Assembly (NCBI RefSeq): GCF_027812955.1
Contig: NZ_JAPYZV010000008.1
Coordinates: forward strand, 1-64,000
From: Pedococcus sp. 5OH_020
Lineage (GTDB): Bacteria > Actinomycetota > Actinomycetes > Actinomycetales > Dermatophilaceae
Direction: 5' to 3'
DNA: 64,000 bases
In this document: piece after piece, positions 1 to 9,312 of the stretch
Layout of the letters: each line of letters opens with the position of its first letter
How positions within the stretch are numbered: the stretch's first letter is position 1
The notes under the pieces: generated by a model
Databases searched by the model: none
What the model was told of the DNA's origin: nothing
What the model saw: only the letters and a program-made list of their open reading frames with translations
Translations under genes and position numbers: made by a program

Positions 1-129
1 GCCATCGCCGCCCTCCAAAGCGGCGAGTAGGCACCGAGGATCAGCCCTCAAAGCCCACCACCCCGCGGGGCACTGCCTCACCTACCCGTGCAGTAGACCC
101 CAACGGTGGCCAGCGGATATGCGAAAGAC
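1..129. other. Left-edge stretch, no complete gene
   Basis: No complete gene is visible here. In frame 1 of the plus strand the first nine codons read A-I-A-A-L-Q-S-G-E and then a TAG at 28-30, which could be the 3' end of a gene lying off the window, but nothing else supports it. The remainder separates that possible end from the convergent glycosyltransferase whose stop is at 130. No hairpin terminator is obvious. Confidence 0.3.
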
Positions 130-1689
130 CTAGCGGTGCCGGACCCGGTACACGGTCTGTCCCGCGCTGCGAGCGAGTACTCCGTCGCGGGAGATGGCGG
201 CCTGGGTGGTGCTGCTGATCCCTGTGCCGCTTCTACGGACGATGACGATCGCGTCACCGGAGCGCAGGTATCGGGTGAGGTCGCGTTGCCATCGTTCGTT
301 GTGGCTCCTAGATCGGTTGGCCCGGTCGGGGCCGTAGGTTCGTCCGGTGACGTCGACCCAGTTCGGGCAGCCGGCTGCCAGACCGCGCGACAGTGCGTTC
401 AGTTCGATCAGTCCCATGGGTGAGTCGGACATCAGGCACCGGACCCCAGCGACGGAGCGGCTCAGCCTCACGGCGCCAGGCACGGGTCGGACGGTGGACT
501 GTCCCGAGATCAGGATCGCCACGGTGACAGAAGCGGCCAAGCAGGTTGGTAGCCAGCTAGTCATTCCGGCGACCACCCGGTGGCTGGAAAGAATAGGGGT
601 TGCGGCAGCAGCGGCCACGGTGATCGAGAGGAAGCCCGCCACATAGTCGGTGTAGTACGGAAACCACGACGGGGCCGCGAAGAGCACGCCCAGCTGTGTT
701 CCAAGAATGACGACTCCTGGACGGGCGGCCCGGACCGACCAGGCTCTTCGGACCACGACGAGGAACACCACCCCGGCGACGAAGGTGCCGAAGGCCAGCG
801 CCGGGCCAGGCACGTGGCTGCCCAGTCGACCGAGCGTGCCAAGGTCGCCAGCGCGGGGTAGCGGATTGAGCCTGCGATGGCGGCCGAGCTGGTCAGTGAC
901 CACAGATGCCCACATCTGCTGCGGAGCCGCGATGAAGAACGGGACCGTGACCAACAACCCGGCCCCAAGGCAACCGGCTGCCATCGCGACGCCACTGCGC
1001 AGTGGGCGCCGTGCCATGGCGGACTGCCAGGCGATGATGCCGACGACTGGCACGACCCACCAGACCTTGATGCAGACGGCCAGCCCAAGCGCGGCACCCG
1101 CGGCGGTCCACGACAACAGACGTTCCCGTCGCTGCGCGTTGAGCGCGAGCAACACCCCGCCGAGGACGAGCAGGTTGCCCACGGGTTCTAGCTTCGTCAG
1201 GTACTCCGCTCCGACGGCACCGAACCAGGTCGCGTAGAAGAGCCCACCGGCCAGAGCCGATCCCTCACCCAGGTGCAGGTGCCGGCAGATCCTCATCACC
1301 AGGAGGGCGGTGGTCGCGCCGACCAGCGCCACGGACAGGTTCGCCAGCATGAATGCCGTCGGGTCGCTGACCACCCTGGTGAGCCACGCGAAGGGCGCGA
1401 GGGCAAGAAGTTGGCCAGGGGGGTGCAGGTACACGAAGTCGCGATACGGGAGCCGGCCGTGCGTCAGGGCGTCAGACCCCGCGAAGTACACGGCAGCGTC
1501 ATATCCGAAGTCGCCCCGCAACCCCCCCGAGCGGAGGATCACCGTGAGCCGGCAAGCCACGGCAACGACGAGCACGAGCACCTCTGGGTGAGCCAGAGAT
1601 GGGAACCGGTCTAGCGCATGCCCCTGGCGCTCAGACCCGTCGTCGTCGGCGCCCTGTGCAGACGCCCAGCGGTCGGCACACTTCGACAT
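130..1689 (-). CDS. GT-C-type polytopic membrane glycosyltransferase
   Basis: Predicted integral membrane glycosyltransferase of the GT-C/ArnT-like superfamily, which moves sugars from polyprenyl-phosphate donors on the outer face of the membrane. About 519 residues. An acidic first-loop segment (Y-D-A-A-V-Y-F-A-G) follows the first membrane helix, then H-P-P-G-Q and many hydrophobic helices, and a soluble C-terminal tail rich in R and S. The ATG at 1689 is preferred because a GGGAG lies about 12 nt upstream and the first membrane segment begins about 40 residues later. The reading frame stays open further upstream, but that part is basic, proline-rich and overlaps the divergent gene. Acceptor and donor cannot be told from sequence. 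It shares the neighbourhood with a second glycosyltransferase at 5.3-7.2 kb. Confidence 0.7.
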   Translation of the reverse strand: MSKCADRWASAQGADDDGSERQGHALDRFPSLAHPEVLVLVVAVACRLTVILRSGGLRGDFGYDAAVYFAGSDALTHGRLPYRDFVYLHPPGQLLALAPFAWLTRVVSDPTAFMLANLSVALVGATTALLVMRICRHLHLGEGSALAGGLFYATWFGAVGAEYLTKLEPVGNLLVLGGVLLALNAQRRERLLSWTAAGAALGLAVCIKVWWVVPVVGIIAWQSAMARRPLRSGVAMAAGCLGAGLLVTVPFFIAAPQQMWASVVTDQLGRHRRLNPLPRAGDLGTLGRLGSHVPGPALAFGTFVAGVVFLVVVRRAWSVRAARPGVVILGTQLGVLFAAPSWFPYYTDYVAGFLSITVAAAAATPILSSHRVVAGMTSWLPTCLAASVTVAILISGQSTVRPVPGAVRLSRSVAGVRCLMSDSPMGLIELNALSRGLAAGCPNWVDVTGRTYGPDRANRSRSHNERWQRDLTRYLRSGDAIVIVRRSGTGISSTTQAAISRDGVLARSAGQTVYRVRHR

Positions 1690-2014
1690 CGCGACCTGGA
1701 TCTCCCGGGTGAGACGTAATACCACAGCGACGACATCGTAACCAGCACCACGACGGGTCACCGGCCGTTGGCGCGTAGGCCCTGACCATCGTGGTGGGTG
1801 CCCTGGCCGTACGGGACGTGCGCCGACCACATTGAACCGGGTGCCATCGCCCATGGGTCCTGGACGATGGACCGGTCCAGTTGTTCGCCGCGGACGTGGC
1901 GGGGGAGGAGCGCTCATTCCGCAGCGAAGGCATGATGCTGTGCTGTCAGCGGCCGCCGCCGGCCGCCGCCGGGAGTGGCAGCCCCCGAGTGGACCGCGCG
2001 TGAGACGATGCGCC

Positions 2015-2863
2015 GTGTCCCTCGGAGTCCTCGGCGCCCTCGTCGCGGCTCTGGCGTATGGCGCCGCGACGGTCCTCCAGGCCATCGGCGTGCGCCGCTT
2101 CGCCGATGCCCCTCTTCGACCCTGGACTCACCGAATCTGGGCCGGTCGTCTGTACGCAGTCGGACTGTCCCTTGATGCCGCCGGCTTCCTGGCCTCGGTG
2201 CTGGCGCTGCGGACTCTTCCGCTCTTCGTGGTCGAGTCGGCCATCGCCTCCAGCGTTGGGGTGACGGCGGTCCTGTCGGCGGTGGTCCTTCAGGTGCGCC
2301 TGGAGGAGCGCGAGAAAGTGGCCCTCGCCTGGACCTCAGCAGGGCTCGTCGCGCTGGCATTCAGCGCGAGGCAGGGTCCGGCGCTACGCCCGGACCCGGC
2401 CGGAACGCTGGTGCTCTGCGGCGTCGTTCCGGTCGCCATGGTCCTGGCTCTCGGCTGGCGCCTGCCGCGGGACTCGAAGCTCGGCGTGACCCTGCTGAGT
2501 GCCGCCGCCGGGCTCGGTTTCGGTGGAGTGGGCGTCGCGGCGCGAGTGCTTGAGCTGCCGCAGCCGTGGTGGCATGCAGTGGGGGACCCGTTGGTCATCG
2601 CGCTCGTGCTGCACACCGCGCTGGCCATGACGGCGTATGCCGTCGCGCTGGAGCGCGTCCGCGCCACCACGGTGGCCGCCGTGACGTTCGTGGTGGAGAC
2701 GCTCGTGCCTGCGGCCATCGGCCTCCTGTGGCTCGGTGACGCGGTACGGCACGGGCCGGGATGGGTGCTGGTCGCCGTGCTCGGCTTCGCCGCAACCCTC
2801 GCAGGGAGCATCGCCCTGGCGTCCCATGCCGAGCCCGCCGCCTCACCTGCAGCCGTGCAGTAG
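2015..2863 (+). CDS. DMT/EamA-like multi-pass membrane protein
   Basis: A hydrophobic protein of about 282 residues with roughly nine to ten predicted membrane helices and alternating short loops, resembling the drug/metabolite transporter (DMT) superfamily or related actinobacterial DMT-like membrane proteins. The start is uncertain. GTG at 2015 begins V-S-L-G-V-L-G immediately before the first helix and has a GAGACG-like purine stretch upstream; GTG at 2000 is an alternative. The frame is open back to 1832, but that extension is arginine/glycine-rich and overlaps the opposite-strand glycosyltransferase leader. Substrate is unknown. It converges on the esterase at 2954 with no clear terminator between them. 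Confidence 0.65.
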   Translation: MSLGVLGALVAALAYGAATVLQAIGVRRFADAPLRPWTHRIWAGRLYAVGLSLDAAGFLASVLALRTLPLFVVESAIASSVGVTAVLSAVVLQVRLEEREKVALAWTSAGLVALAFSARQGPALRPDPAGTLVLCGVVPVAMVLALGWRLPRDSKLGVTLLSAAAGLGFGGVGVAARVLELPQPWWHAVGDPLVIALVLHTALAMTAYAVALERVRATTVAAVTFVVETLVPAAIGLLWLGDAVRHGPGWVLVAVLGFAATLAGSIALASHAEPAASPAAVQ

Positions 2864-2953
2864 CCGGAAGGCAACCGACCGCCCCGTGCAGCGACGCGCC
2901 CGCCGACCCCCGATGCATCCCTCGACAGCGACGCCGCAGCCCTGCCGCGACGG

Positions 2954-4066
2954 TCAGCCGTGGAACCCGGGGAGCGTGCGTCCCAGCCACGCCAGGGCCC
3001 GTGGGACGTACGGCGTGAATACGTTGTTGCGGTGACCACCCCGGGCAAGCACCGTCGCGGTGACACTGGTCGGTGGCCGCGCGACGCTGAGGAACTTGGA
3101 GGTGGACGGAAATGACAGCGCATCCTCCCTGGTGGTGAGCAGCCACATCGAGATGGGCGGCGGCGCCGTCTCCTCGATCCTGACGAGGTCGTAACCCCGC
3201 GACGTGGTCTCGTTCAGCGGGTCGTACGAGCGGCTGAAGTCGGGCCGGAAGTACCCCAGCAGCACGATGGCGGCCCCGAACACGTCAGGGTGTCGCATGC
3301 TGAGCGACGCCGCGCACCAGGCGCCGTACGAGTAGCCGACGGCCGCCCATGAGGTGCGGTCCTTCTGGACCGGGAAGTGGTCGACGACCCAATGGGGCAG
3401 GTCGTGGGCCAGCCAGGTGTCGGTCTGGGGCTCACCCGGCCCGCCGTTGGTGCACTCCGTGTCGAGACGCGACGGTGTGTCGATGCGCGGAATGACGACG
3501 ATCGAGGGCGCAAGCCTGTGCTGGGCCGTCAGGGTGTCGATCGTGCTGAGGAAGTTCAGGGCGGCGAAGCTCCTCGGACCGCTGGGGAAGCCGTGCAGCC
3601 CGACGACCACGGGGTACTTGTGTGCGGAGCCCGGGTGGAAGCCGACGGGAAGGTAGACGAGGACCTGCCCGTGCGCATACGCGCTCTGGTCGGACACCAG
3701 GTAGCTCTGCATTCGATGCCCCGGCGAGGGCAGCGGTGGCAGTGTCGCTGGAGAGCTCATACCCGTCACCCCGCCCTTCAGCCTCGCCGAGATCGCGCGG
3801 TTGGCTGAGCCGCCGTGGTGCAGCACGACCTCGCTGGACCGGGCGCCGAAGAGGTCGGACCAGCTGGAGTAGAACAGGTACTGGTCGTTGAGCAGCGCGC
3901 CGCACAGAGCGATGACCAGCACGTTGAGGGTGATGACCTCCACGGCGCGGGACGCGCCGGCGACCATGCGGTTGGCCCCGTTCGGGATGCCGATGACGAT
4001 GAGCACGAACACCACCGCTGCCAGGACTCCAAGCCCGACGACCGGGCTCGGGCCGGTCAGCGCCAT
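2954..4066 (-). CDS. Membrane-anchored alpha/beta-hydrolase (esterase D/antigen 85-like fold)
   Basis: 370 residues. Two hydrophobic segments (about 8-27 and 42-60) lie at the N terminus, followed by an extracytoplasmic alpha/beta-hydrolase domain. Visible catalytic elements are the nucleophile elbow G-Y-S-Y-G (244-248, Ser246), the oxyanion-type H-G-F after V-V-V-G-L (around 158-160) and a C-terminal histidine in G-G-H-R-N-N (His345). This arrangement matches the putative esterase family (esterase D, antigen 85, enterochelin esterase fold). Anchoring plus fold suggests hydrolysis or acyl transfer on envelope lipids or esters, but the substrate is inference. It sits next to a cation antiporter and membrane glycosyltransferases. 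Confidence 0.75.
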   Translation of the reverse strand: MALTGPSPVVGLGVLAAVVFVLIVIGIPNGANRMVAGASRAVEVITLNVLVIALCGALLNDQYLFYSSWSDLFGARSSEVVLHHGGSANRAISARLKGGVTGMSSPATLPPLPSPGHRMQSYLVSDQSAYAHGQVLVYLPVGFHPGSAHKYPVVVGLHGFPSGPRSFAALNFLSTIDTLTAQHRLAPSIVVIPRIDTPSRLDTECTNGGPGEPQTDTWLAHDLPHWVVDHFPVQKDRTSWAAVGYSYGAWCAASLSMRHPDVFGAAIVLLGYFRPDFSRSYDPLNETTSRGYDLVRIEETAPPPISMWLLTTREDALSFPSTSKFLSVARPPTSVTATVLARGGHRNNVFTPYVPRALAWLGRTLPGFHG

Positions 4067-4228
4067 CGACGGCCTGACGCGGAGCGGGCCCAGAGTGCGC
4101 TGGTGCCCAGGAGGGCTGCCATGTCCCAGGACGCTAGACCGGCGTCCTGAACGGCGGCTGGGCGTTTCCTCACGACTTGCACTGAGAGGGCAATGGACGA
4201 AGAGCGCACCTGCATCCTGTCGCGATGG

Positions 4229-5306
4229 TCAGCCGGGTAGGACGACCAAGCCGACGACGCCCACCGCGTACAGGACCAGGACGGCGATGCTGTCGATACC
4301 GAGCCGGGCATGCTGCTTGGCGGGGCGGAACAGCAGTCCCGCCATATAGACCAGGGTGAGCAGCGCGCCCAGGCCGGTCAGGTACAGATCAGCGGCGTGC
4401 GCGTTGGGCAGGACCGCCTTGCCGGAGACCAGCACCGCAAGCAGGAACAGCACGGGGAGGAACGCGTTGCCGCCGAAGATGTCCCCGAATGCCAGCTTGT
4501 AGTCGCCCTGCTTCACAGCGGTCAGGCCGGTCGACAGCTCGGGCAACGAGGTCGCCGCCGCCAGCACGGTCGCTCCGAACAGGGCGCCGGACAGGTGCAC
4601 ATGGTTCGCCGCCGTGCTACCGCTCTCCTCGGCCAGTGCGCCGGCGAGCAGGGTCGCCAGGGCGGCGGCCCCAAAGATCAGCGCGGCCTTCGTGGTGCTG
4701 ACTCCGCTGCGGTTCGCCTCGGCTGCCCGCTTCTTCTGGGAATGGCCGCAGCGGTTCGGTCTGGCTGTCCGGGGCCTCGCCGCTGTTCGACCAGGGGAGC
4801 CTCTTGCCGGCCCGCTGGGTCAGCACCAGCCCGGCCACCCACACCAGCGCGATCAGCACGACCTGGGGGGTCAGCCGGGCGAAGATGAGGGTGTTGGGCA
4901 TCTGCGTGCCCATCACCACCACGACCAGGACGGCCACCACCGCTGCACCCTCGAGGACCAACGTCAGGCTGGCGGCCTGGTACGTCAAGGGACGCCGCTC
5001 CTCGACGCCCCACGCGTCCAGCGCGACGAGGACCACCGTCTGGATCGCGATGCCACCCAGGATGTTGCTGACCGCGACATCGAGCTGCCCGCTGGCCGCA
5101 GCGCTGTAGGTGATCGCGATCTCTGGCAGGTTCGTCGCCACCGCCAGCAGGATCAACCCACCCAACGCCTGGCCGAGATGCAACCGGTCCGCCAGGATGT
5201 CGGTGTAGTCCGACAACGAGATGCCCGCGACCCAGATGACGACCGCTGAAGCCACGAAGATCAGCAGCAGAACCCAGAATGGCAACGTGGTCGGCAGAAG
5301 GTTCAT
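4229..5306 (-). pseudogene. CaCA-family Ca2+/cation antiporter, interrupted by a frameshift
   Basis: Two adjoining reading frames together make one sodium/calcium exchanger-type membrane protein of about 359 residues. The first part (from ATG 5306) carries the alpha-1 repeat with A-T-N-L-P-E-I-A-I-T. The second part, in a different frame and ending at 4229, carries the alpha-2 repeat A-T-S-L-P-E-L-S-T-G and G-D-I-F-G-G-N-A-F. The frames switch in the hydrophilic central loop, around 4730-4800, by one extra base or two missing bases. After the switch the first frame turns into a charged, arginine-rich tail ending at 4617, which is typical of out-of-frame translation. As read, an intact exchanger is not made. 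Either this is a real broken gene or a base-call error. It lies 16 bp downstream of the GT39 gene, probably in the same transcript. Confidence 0.7.
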
Positions 5307-5322
5307 CGAGCCGCCCTCAGAG

Positions 5323-7223
5323 TCATGGTTCCGACCTCCAGTCGTTCACGAACGCCTTCAGCCCAAGGCGAGGACACGGGCCACCCTCGAGGTCGAGGAC
5401 GAGGTAGCCGGACCCCGTCCACGTCCTCACGCAGCCGGTCTGGTTGGCCCAGCGCAGGACCGACCCGACGACGTAGCCTCGTAGCTCCGGGGGCGTGGCG
5501 CCGGGGTATGCCCCGTACGTCGTGCTCAGCACCAGGTAGCGGAGCCTGTGCTCGTGGACCCAGGCCCTGACCTGGTCCAGGGTGGGGCCCCCCGAGTGTC
5601 CAGTGAATCCGCCCAGCGGGAGCACCGGTTCGTTGCTCTGCAGCTGCAGCAGCGCAGCGGCCGTGGCGCGGGGGACGGCGGCCAGCCAGGTGCGTCCCTC
5701 TCGGTGGGAGCGAAGGAAGGCCAACAGGGTCGGCGGGTACGGCGGTGGGGGAGGTAGGGATCGCGGCCCCGCCAGCGGGTCGAAGCCGGTGACCGGGTGG
5801 CTGATGGTCTCGACGCAGAAAGTCACAGGACAGACGAGCAGAGCAACCGTCAGCAGCGCTGCCGGGAGTGCCGGTCGCCAGGCGGGTGGCGACCAACGGG
5901 TCGGGCGTATGGACAGCGCGCTAGCGACCCCGCCGATACCTAGGACCGCAGCGGTCCACGACGCGGCTGGGGGCACCGCATACGAAGCGGCGACGGCGAT
6001 GCCGAACAGGACGGATCCCGCGGCCAACAGCATGGCGAGCCCGAGCCGAGGACGTTTGCACAGGTCCACGGCGCCGATGCCGATGACCGCGGCCTGGGCC
6101 GGGGCGAGGAGAACCGCGTAGTAGGGGTGCATGGATCCGCTCATCAGGCTGAAGATGAGGCCTGTCGTCACCAGCCATCCGCCGAAGAGCAGCTGTCCGG
6201 GGCTCAGCCTCCCGCGAGCGTGCACAGCCATGGTCACCATCAGGGCCAGTCCCAGAGGAAGCAGCCATGCGATCTGCCCGCTGAAGGGTGGCTCGATGAG
6301 CCGCAGAGGGCCGGGGGTGCCCGAGACGAGGTTCCCAGGAAGAGGGCCAGCGGCACCTGCGCCGAGCCGGCCGAAACCGTCGCGGGCGAGGATGAGGTGT
6401 AGGAGGTTGCCCTGGCTGGCGTCGGCGTACGGTCTGGCGCCGGGGGGATGGCAAGCACAGCCGTCACGCAGGCGAGACCGGCGACCGCGGCGGCCAGCGC
6501 GACGACGGATATTCGCCGCAGGCGCGCAGCCATGGGGATCCGCCGGGTCCCCACGAGAGCCGCGGCGAAACCCGGTGCGGGCAGGAGCGAGGCAGCCCAC
6601 TTCGTCAGGAAGGCCAGTCCCAGGAACGCGCCCGTGGCAGCCAGCCAACGCCACCCCGTGCCGTCCAGGGCCCGGACGCAACAGTAGGCGGCGGCCACCA
6701 CCAGCAGGGTCATGAGGGTGTCAGGCAGATTGTTCCGCGCCAGCACGAGAACTACTGGTGTCGTGGCGAGGACCAGCGCTGCCACAACCCCCGCCAGCGG
6801 CCCGGCCAGCCGGCGGACCGTTCGATAGAGGATGAGGATCGTCGCCGCTGTCTCGAGCCCCTGAGGCAGCATCACGCTCCAGCTCGACAGCCCGAAGGTG
6901 CGAACGGACAGGGCCATCACCCAGAAGGCGCCCGGCGGCTTGTCGGACGACACGGCATTGCCGGCCTCGAGACTGCCGAAGAAGAAGGACTTCCAGCTGA
7001 GGGCCCCCGTCTGGGCGATGGCGGAGTAATAGGCGTTGCCCCAGTGCTCGACGTCGATATCCCAGCAGTACGCCGTGGCGGCCCCCAGGACGATGGTCGT
7101 GATGGCGCCAGCCTCCACGAAGGTGGCCCTGGAAGGGTTCGCGGCACGCGAAAGTGCGTGGCGCCACCTGCGGCCGGGCGGCATGGGTGCCAGAGCACTC
7201 GTCACGGGGGCAGGTTCACACAC
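5323..7223 (-). pseudogene. GT39 YkcA/YkcB-like mannosyltransferase, interrupted by a frameshift
   Basis: The N-terminal part (from GTG 7223) shows the first-loop motif W-D-I-D and the S-D-K-P-P-G and L-P-Q-G-L segments typical of PMT_2/ArnT-like glycosyltransferases related to YkcA/YkcB. The homologous continuation G-A-R-P-Y-A-D-A-S-Q-G-N-L-L, the remaining membrane helices and the soluble C-terminal domain (L-S-T-T-Y-G-A-Y) are in another frame that ends at 5323. The switch falls at a run of six C on the coding strand (plus-strand G run near 6442-6447). One added C would restore I-P-P-G-A-R-P-Y, so a homopolymer length change explains it. Intact, the protein would have about 633 residues. 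The family uses polyprenyl-phosphate sugars; the acceptor is unknown here. Confidence 0.72.
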
Positions 7224-7322
7224 CGGATCTGAAGACCGCCTGAACGCTTCTAGCGGGAAGAGACCGGTTGGCGCGGTGCGCCACTGGTGGGCCGCGGGTC
7301 GTCGCCGAGCGACGGGTGCCGG

Positions 7323-8354
7323 CTACCCCGGCGGGGTTCGGCCACTTTTGCCGCCCCGTCCACGCGTTCCGCGCCCCGCGTTCTGGCCGTCGTTCTCGAA
7401 CGTCACGTCGACCTGCTCGAACCCCTTGGCGCGCTGGGCCTTCGCAGAGTCCGTATAGCTCCGCCGGTCCCCGCGGGTGAGGTCGACGTCGTCTGTGACC
7501 GGCGCCAGCAGCGCGCGCGGCCACAGCCGCTTCGCGAGGACCACGTTGACCTCCACGGACAGGGCGACCGCCATGGCTGCGGCGTGCAGCCACGCCACCA
7601 GCCCCAGCACCAGGCCGAACACCCCGTTGACAGCTGTTGCGCTCTTGAGCGCGTGCCCGACCAACAAGGTCCCGAAGAACTGGAGGATCTGCCACGCCGC
7701 GGCGGCAGTCAAGGCGCCCGGGGCCGAATGGCGCCAGCTCAGGTTCCGAGCGGTGGCCACCCGGAACGCCAGCAGGAAGACCACGGCGTTGACGAGCACG
7801 GAGACGAACAGCAGCAGGCACTTCAGACCCAGTCCAAGAGTCGCACCGAAGGACTCCGCGGCCGAGCTGAGCCCCGAGAGGACCGCAGTGGTGAGGACCG
7901 CGATCCCGGCCGTTCCGAGAAGCAGGAGGCTACGCAGCCGGGCGCGAAGCGGGTTCGGCCTGCGGTTGCGCGGCACACCCCACGCCACGTTCATGAGGTT
8001 CTGGACGGCCTGTGCCACGCCCAGACCGCCATACAGCGAACCCAGGAGCCCGATGACGAGCCCCGGCCCGCTCCCGTGCAAGCCCGTGCTGCGCAGCTGG
8101 TCGCCGATGACCGGGAACTGGCTCAAGGTCGAGGTAAGCACTGCGTGCTGCAGGTGCGCATTGCCCTGGAAGGCGAAGCCAAGAGCCGAGGAGAGCAGCA
8201 GGAGTAGGGGAAACAGCGAGAGAAGCCCGTAGTACGCCACCAAGGCGGCCAGGTAGGTCCCCTGGTCGTCGATGTACTTGTACACGACGGCGATCGGTAG
8301 CCCCACCCATCGCCGGCTGCGTTGGACGCGGTCCAGTGCTTGCACGAGAGCCAC
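7323..8354 (-). CDS. YihY/BrkB family inner-membrane protein
   Basis: 343 residues with about six predicted membrane helices. The N-terminal motif Y-L-A-A-L-V-A-Y-Y-G-L-L-S-L-F-P-L and the downstream G-L-L-G-S-L-Y-G-G-L-G segment are characteristic of YihY/BrkB (formerly and wrongly called ribonuclease BN). The C terminus is a charged, glycine- and arginine-rich cytoplasmic tail. The GTG start at 8354 has an excellent GGAGGTGAG ribosome site about 6 nt upstream. Molecular function is not settled for the family. It appears monocistronic, with about 100 bp to the next gene downstream. Confidence 0.85.
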   Translation of the reverse strand: MALVQALDRVQRSRRWVGLPIAVVYKYIDDQGTYLAALVAYYGLLSLFPLLLLLSSALGFAFQGNAHLQHAVLTSTLSQFPVIGDQLRSTGLHGSGPGLVIGLLGSLYGGLGVAQAVQNLMNVAWGVPRNRRPNPLRARLRSLLLLGTAGIAVLTTAVLSGLSSAAESFGATLGLGLKCLLLFVSVLVNAVVFLLAFRVATARNLSWRHSAPGALTAAAAWQILQFFGTLLVGHALKSATAVNGVFGLVLGLVAWLHAAAMAVALSVEVNVVLAKRLWPRALLAPVTDDVDLTRGDRRSYTDSAKAQRAKGFEQVDVTFENDGQNAGRGTRGRGGKSGRTPPG

Positions 8355-8487
8355 TGCTCACCTCCGGACGCCGGTCTGCCGACACGGCGTCCACCCGTCG
8401 CCGTGTCCTTCCCTCACCGTGTCATCAGCGTCGCGAGGTGGCGACCCGACGGCCTACGTGCCCGGCATGGCGGAGGCCAGTGCGACG

Positions 8488-9165
8488 TCAGCCGGCCGAA
8501 GCACCGACGGGTCGCACCACCATGAGATGCACCGTCACCGACGCGCAGCCGGTGAGGTCGGCATCGGCAAGAAGAAGCGCGGTCCTGCTGTCCGGCGGGT
8601 AGATCCGGTAGCCGTGCGCCTTCTCCGGCCGACAGGTCGCGGCGGGGTAGTTCAGGGCCTGCGTGACGCGCAGGATGAAGGCGGTGGACGTATGCGGGCG
8701 CAGGGTCACCGTCGTGGGTGGCACCGAGGTATCGCGGCCCGCCGCCGCGCCGAGCTGCGTGGTTCGGTCCGAGGCGACCATCGACACGCCGGGGTAGCCC
8801 TTCATACGGCAGGTAGCACGGCCCTCGTTCGTGAGGCGGATGGTGACGTAGCGGGACCCCGCCGCACCTTCCACCCTCGCAGTCGACGCCCGTAGCGGGG
8901 CAACCGCGCAGCTACCAGCGCGGCCGGTACCGGCCGTCGAGGAGACGGAGCCACTGCGGGCGGTCGACGACGACGATGCTGAAGTCCCGGAGGCTGAGGC
9001 CGAAGCGTGGGCGGAAGCCGCCGGCGTTGCAGACGCCTGAGCACTGGGCTGGTGAGGCTGCGACATCGTCGTAGGGCCCGACGGCTGTGCGGCACGCGGT
9101 GCACAACCAGCCAGGAGCACGACCGTCGCGGCCGCTCCCAACACGCGGATCGTCGAGTGGTTCAT
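8488..9165 (-). CDS. DUF4232 lipoprotein
   Basis: About 225 residues from ATG 9165. It has a lipoprotein signal peptide ending in the lipobox L-L-A-G-C, an Ala/Ser/Thr-rich low-complexity linker of roughly 60 residues, and a globular domain with four spaced cysteines (G-S-C-A-V-A, A-T-C-R-M-K-G-Y-P-G, A-T-C-R-P-E, L-T-G-C-A-S). That cysteine pattern and the Y-P-G-V-S motif match DUF4232 domains of actinobacterial surface lipoproteins. It should be exported, lipidated by Lgt and cleaved by LspA (encoded in this window). Function is unknown. The frame is open 36 codons upstream of 9165, but that part has no signal-peptide character. Confidence 0.8.
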   Translation of the reverse strand: MNHSTIRVLGAAATVVLLAGCAPRAAQPSGPTTMSQPHQPSAQASATPAASAHASASASGTSASSSSTARSGSVSSTAGTGRAGSCAVAPLRASTARVEGAAGSRYVTIRLTNEGRATCRMKGYPGVSMVASDRTTQLGAAAGRDTSVPPTTVTLRPHTSTAFILRVTQALNYPAATCRPEKAHGYRIYPPDSRTALLLADADLTGCASVTVHLMVVRPVGASAG

Positions 9166-9312
9166 GCCCTGTAGACGTCCGGGGCGTCGCGGGGGTTGGA
9201 CCGGCCGTCGTGACGACGGGGGTCCTGGCCGGGCTCTGGAAGCGCCCGCTCCGGGACGGTGGGTGGCCGCCAACGAGTTACGCTCCGGTTCCTCCTACCG
9301 CGTCCATGCCGC

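Noticed and set aside
1690-2085. Upstream extension of the first glycosyltransferase to 2085
   Set aside because: Arg/Pro-rich, overlaps the divergent membrane-protein gene, and lacks a ribosome site; ATG 1689 fits the topology.
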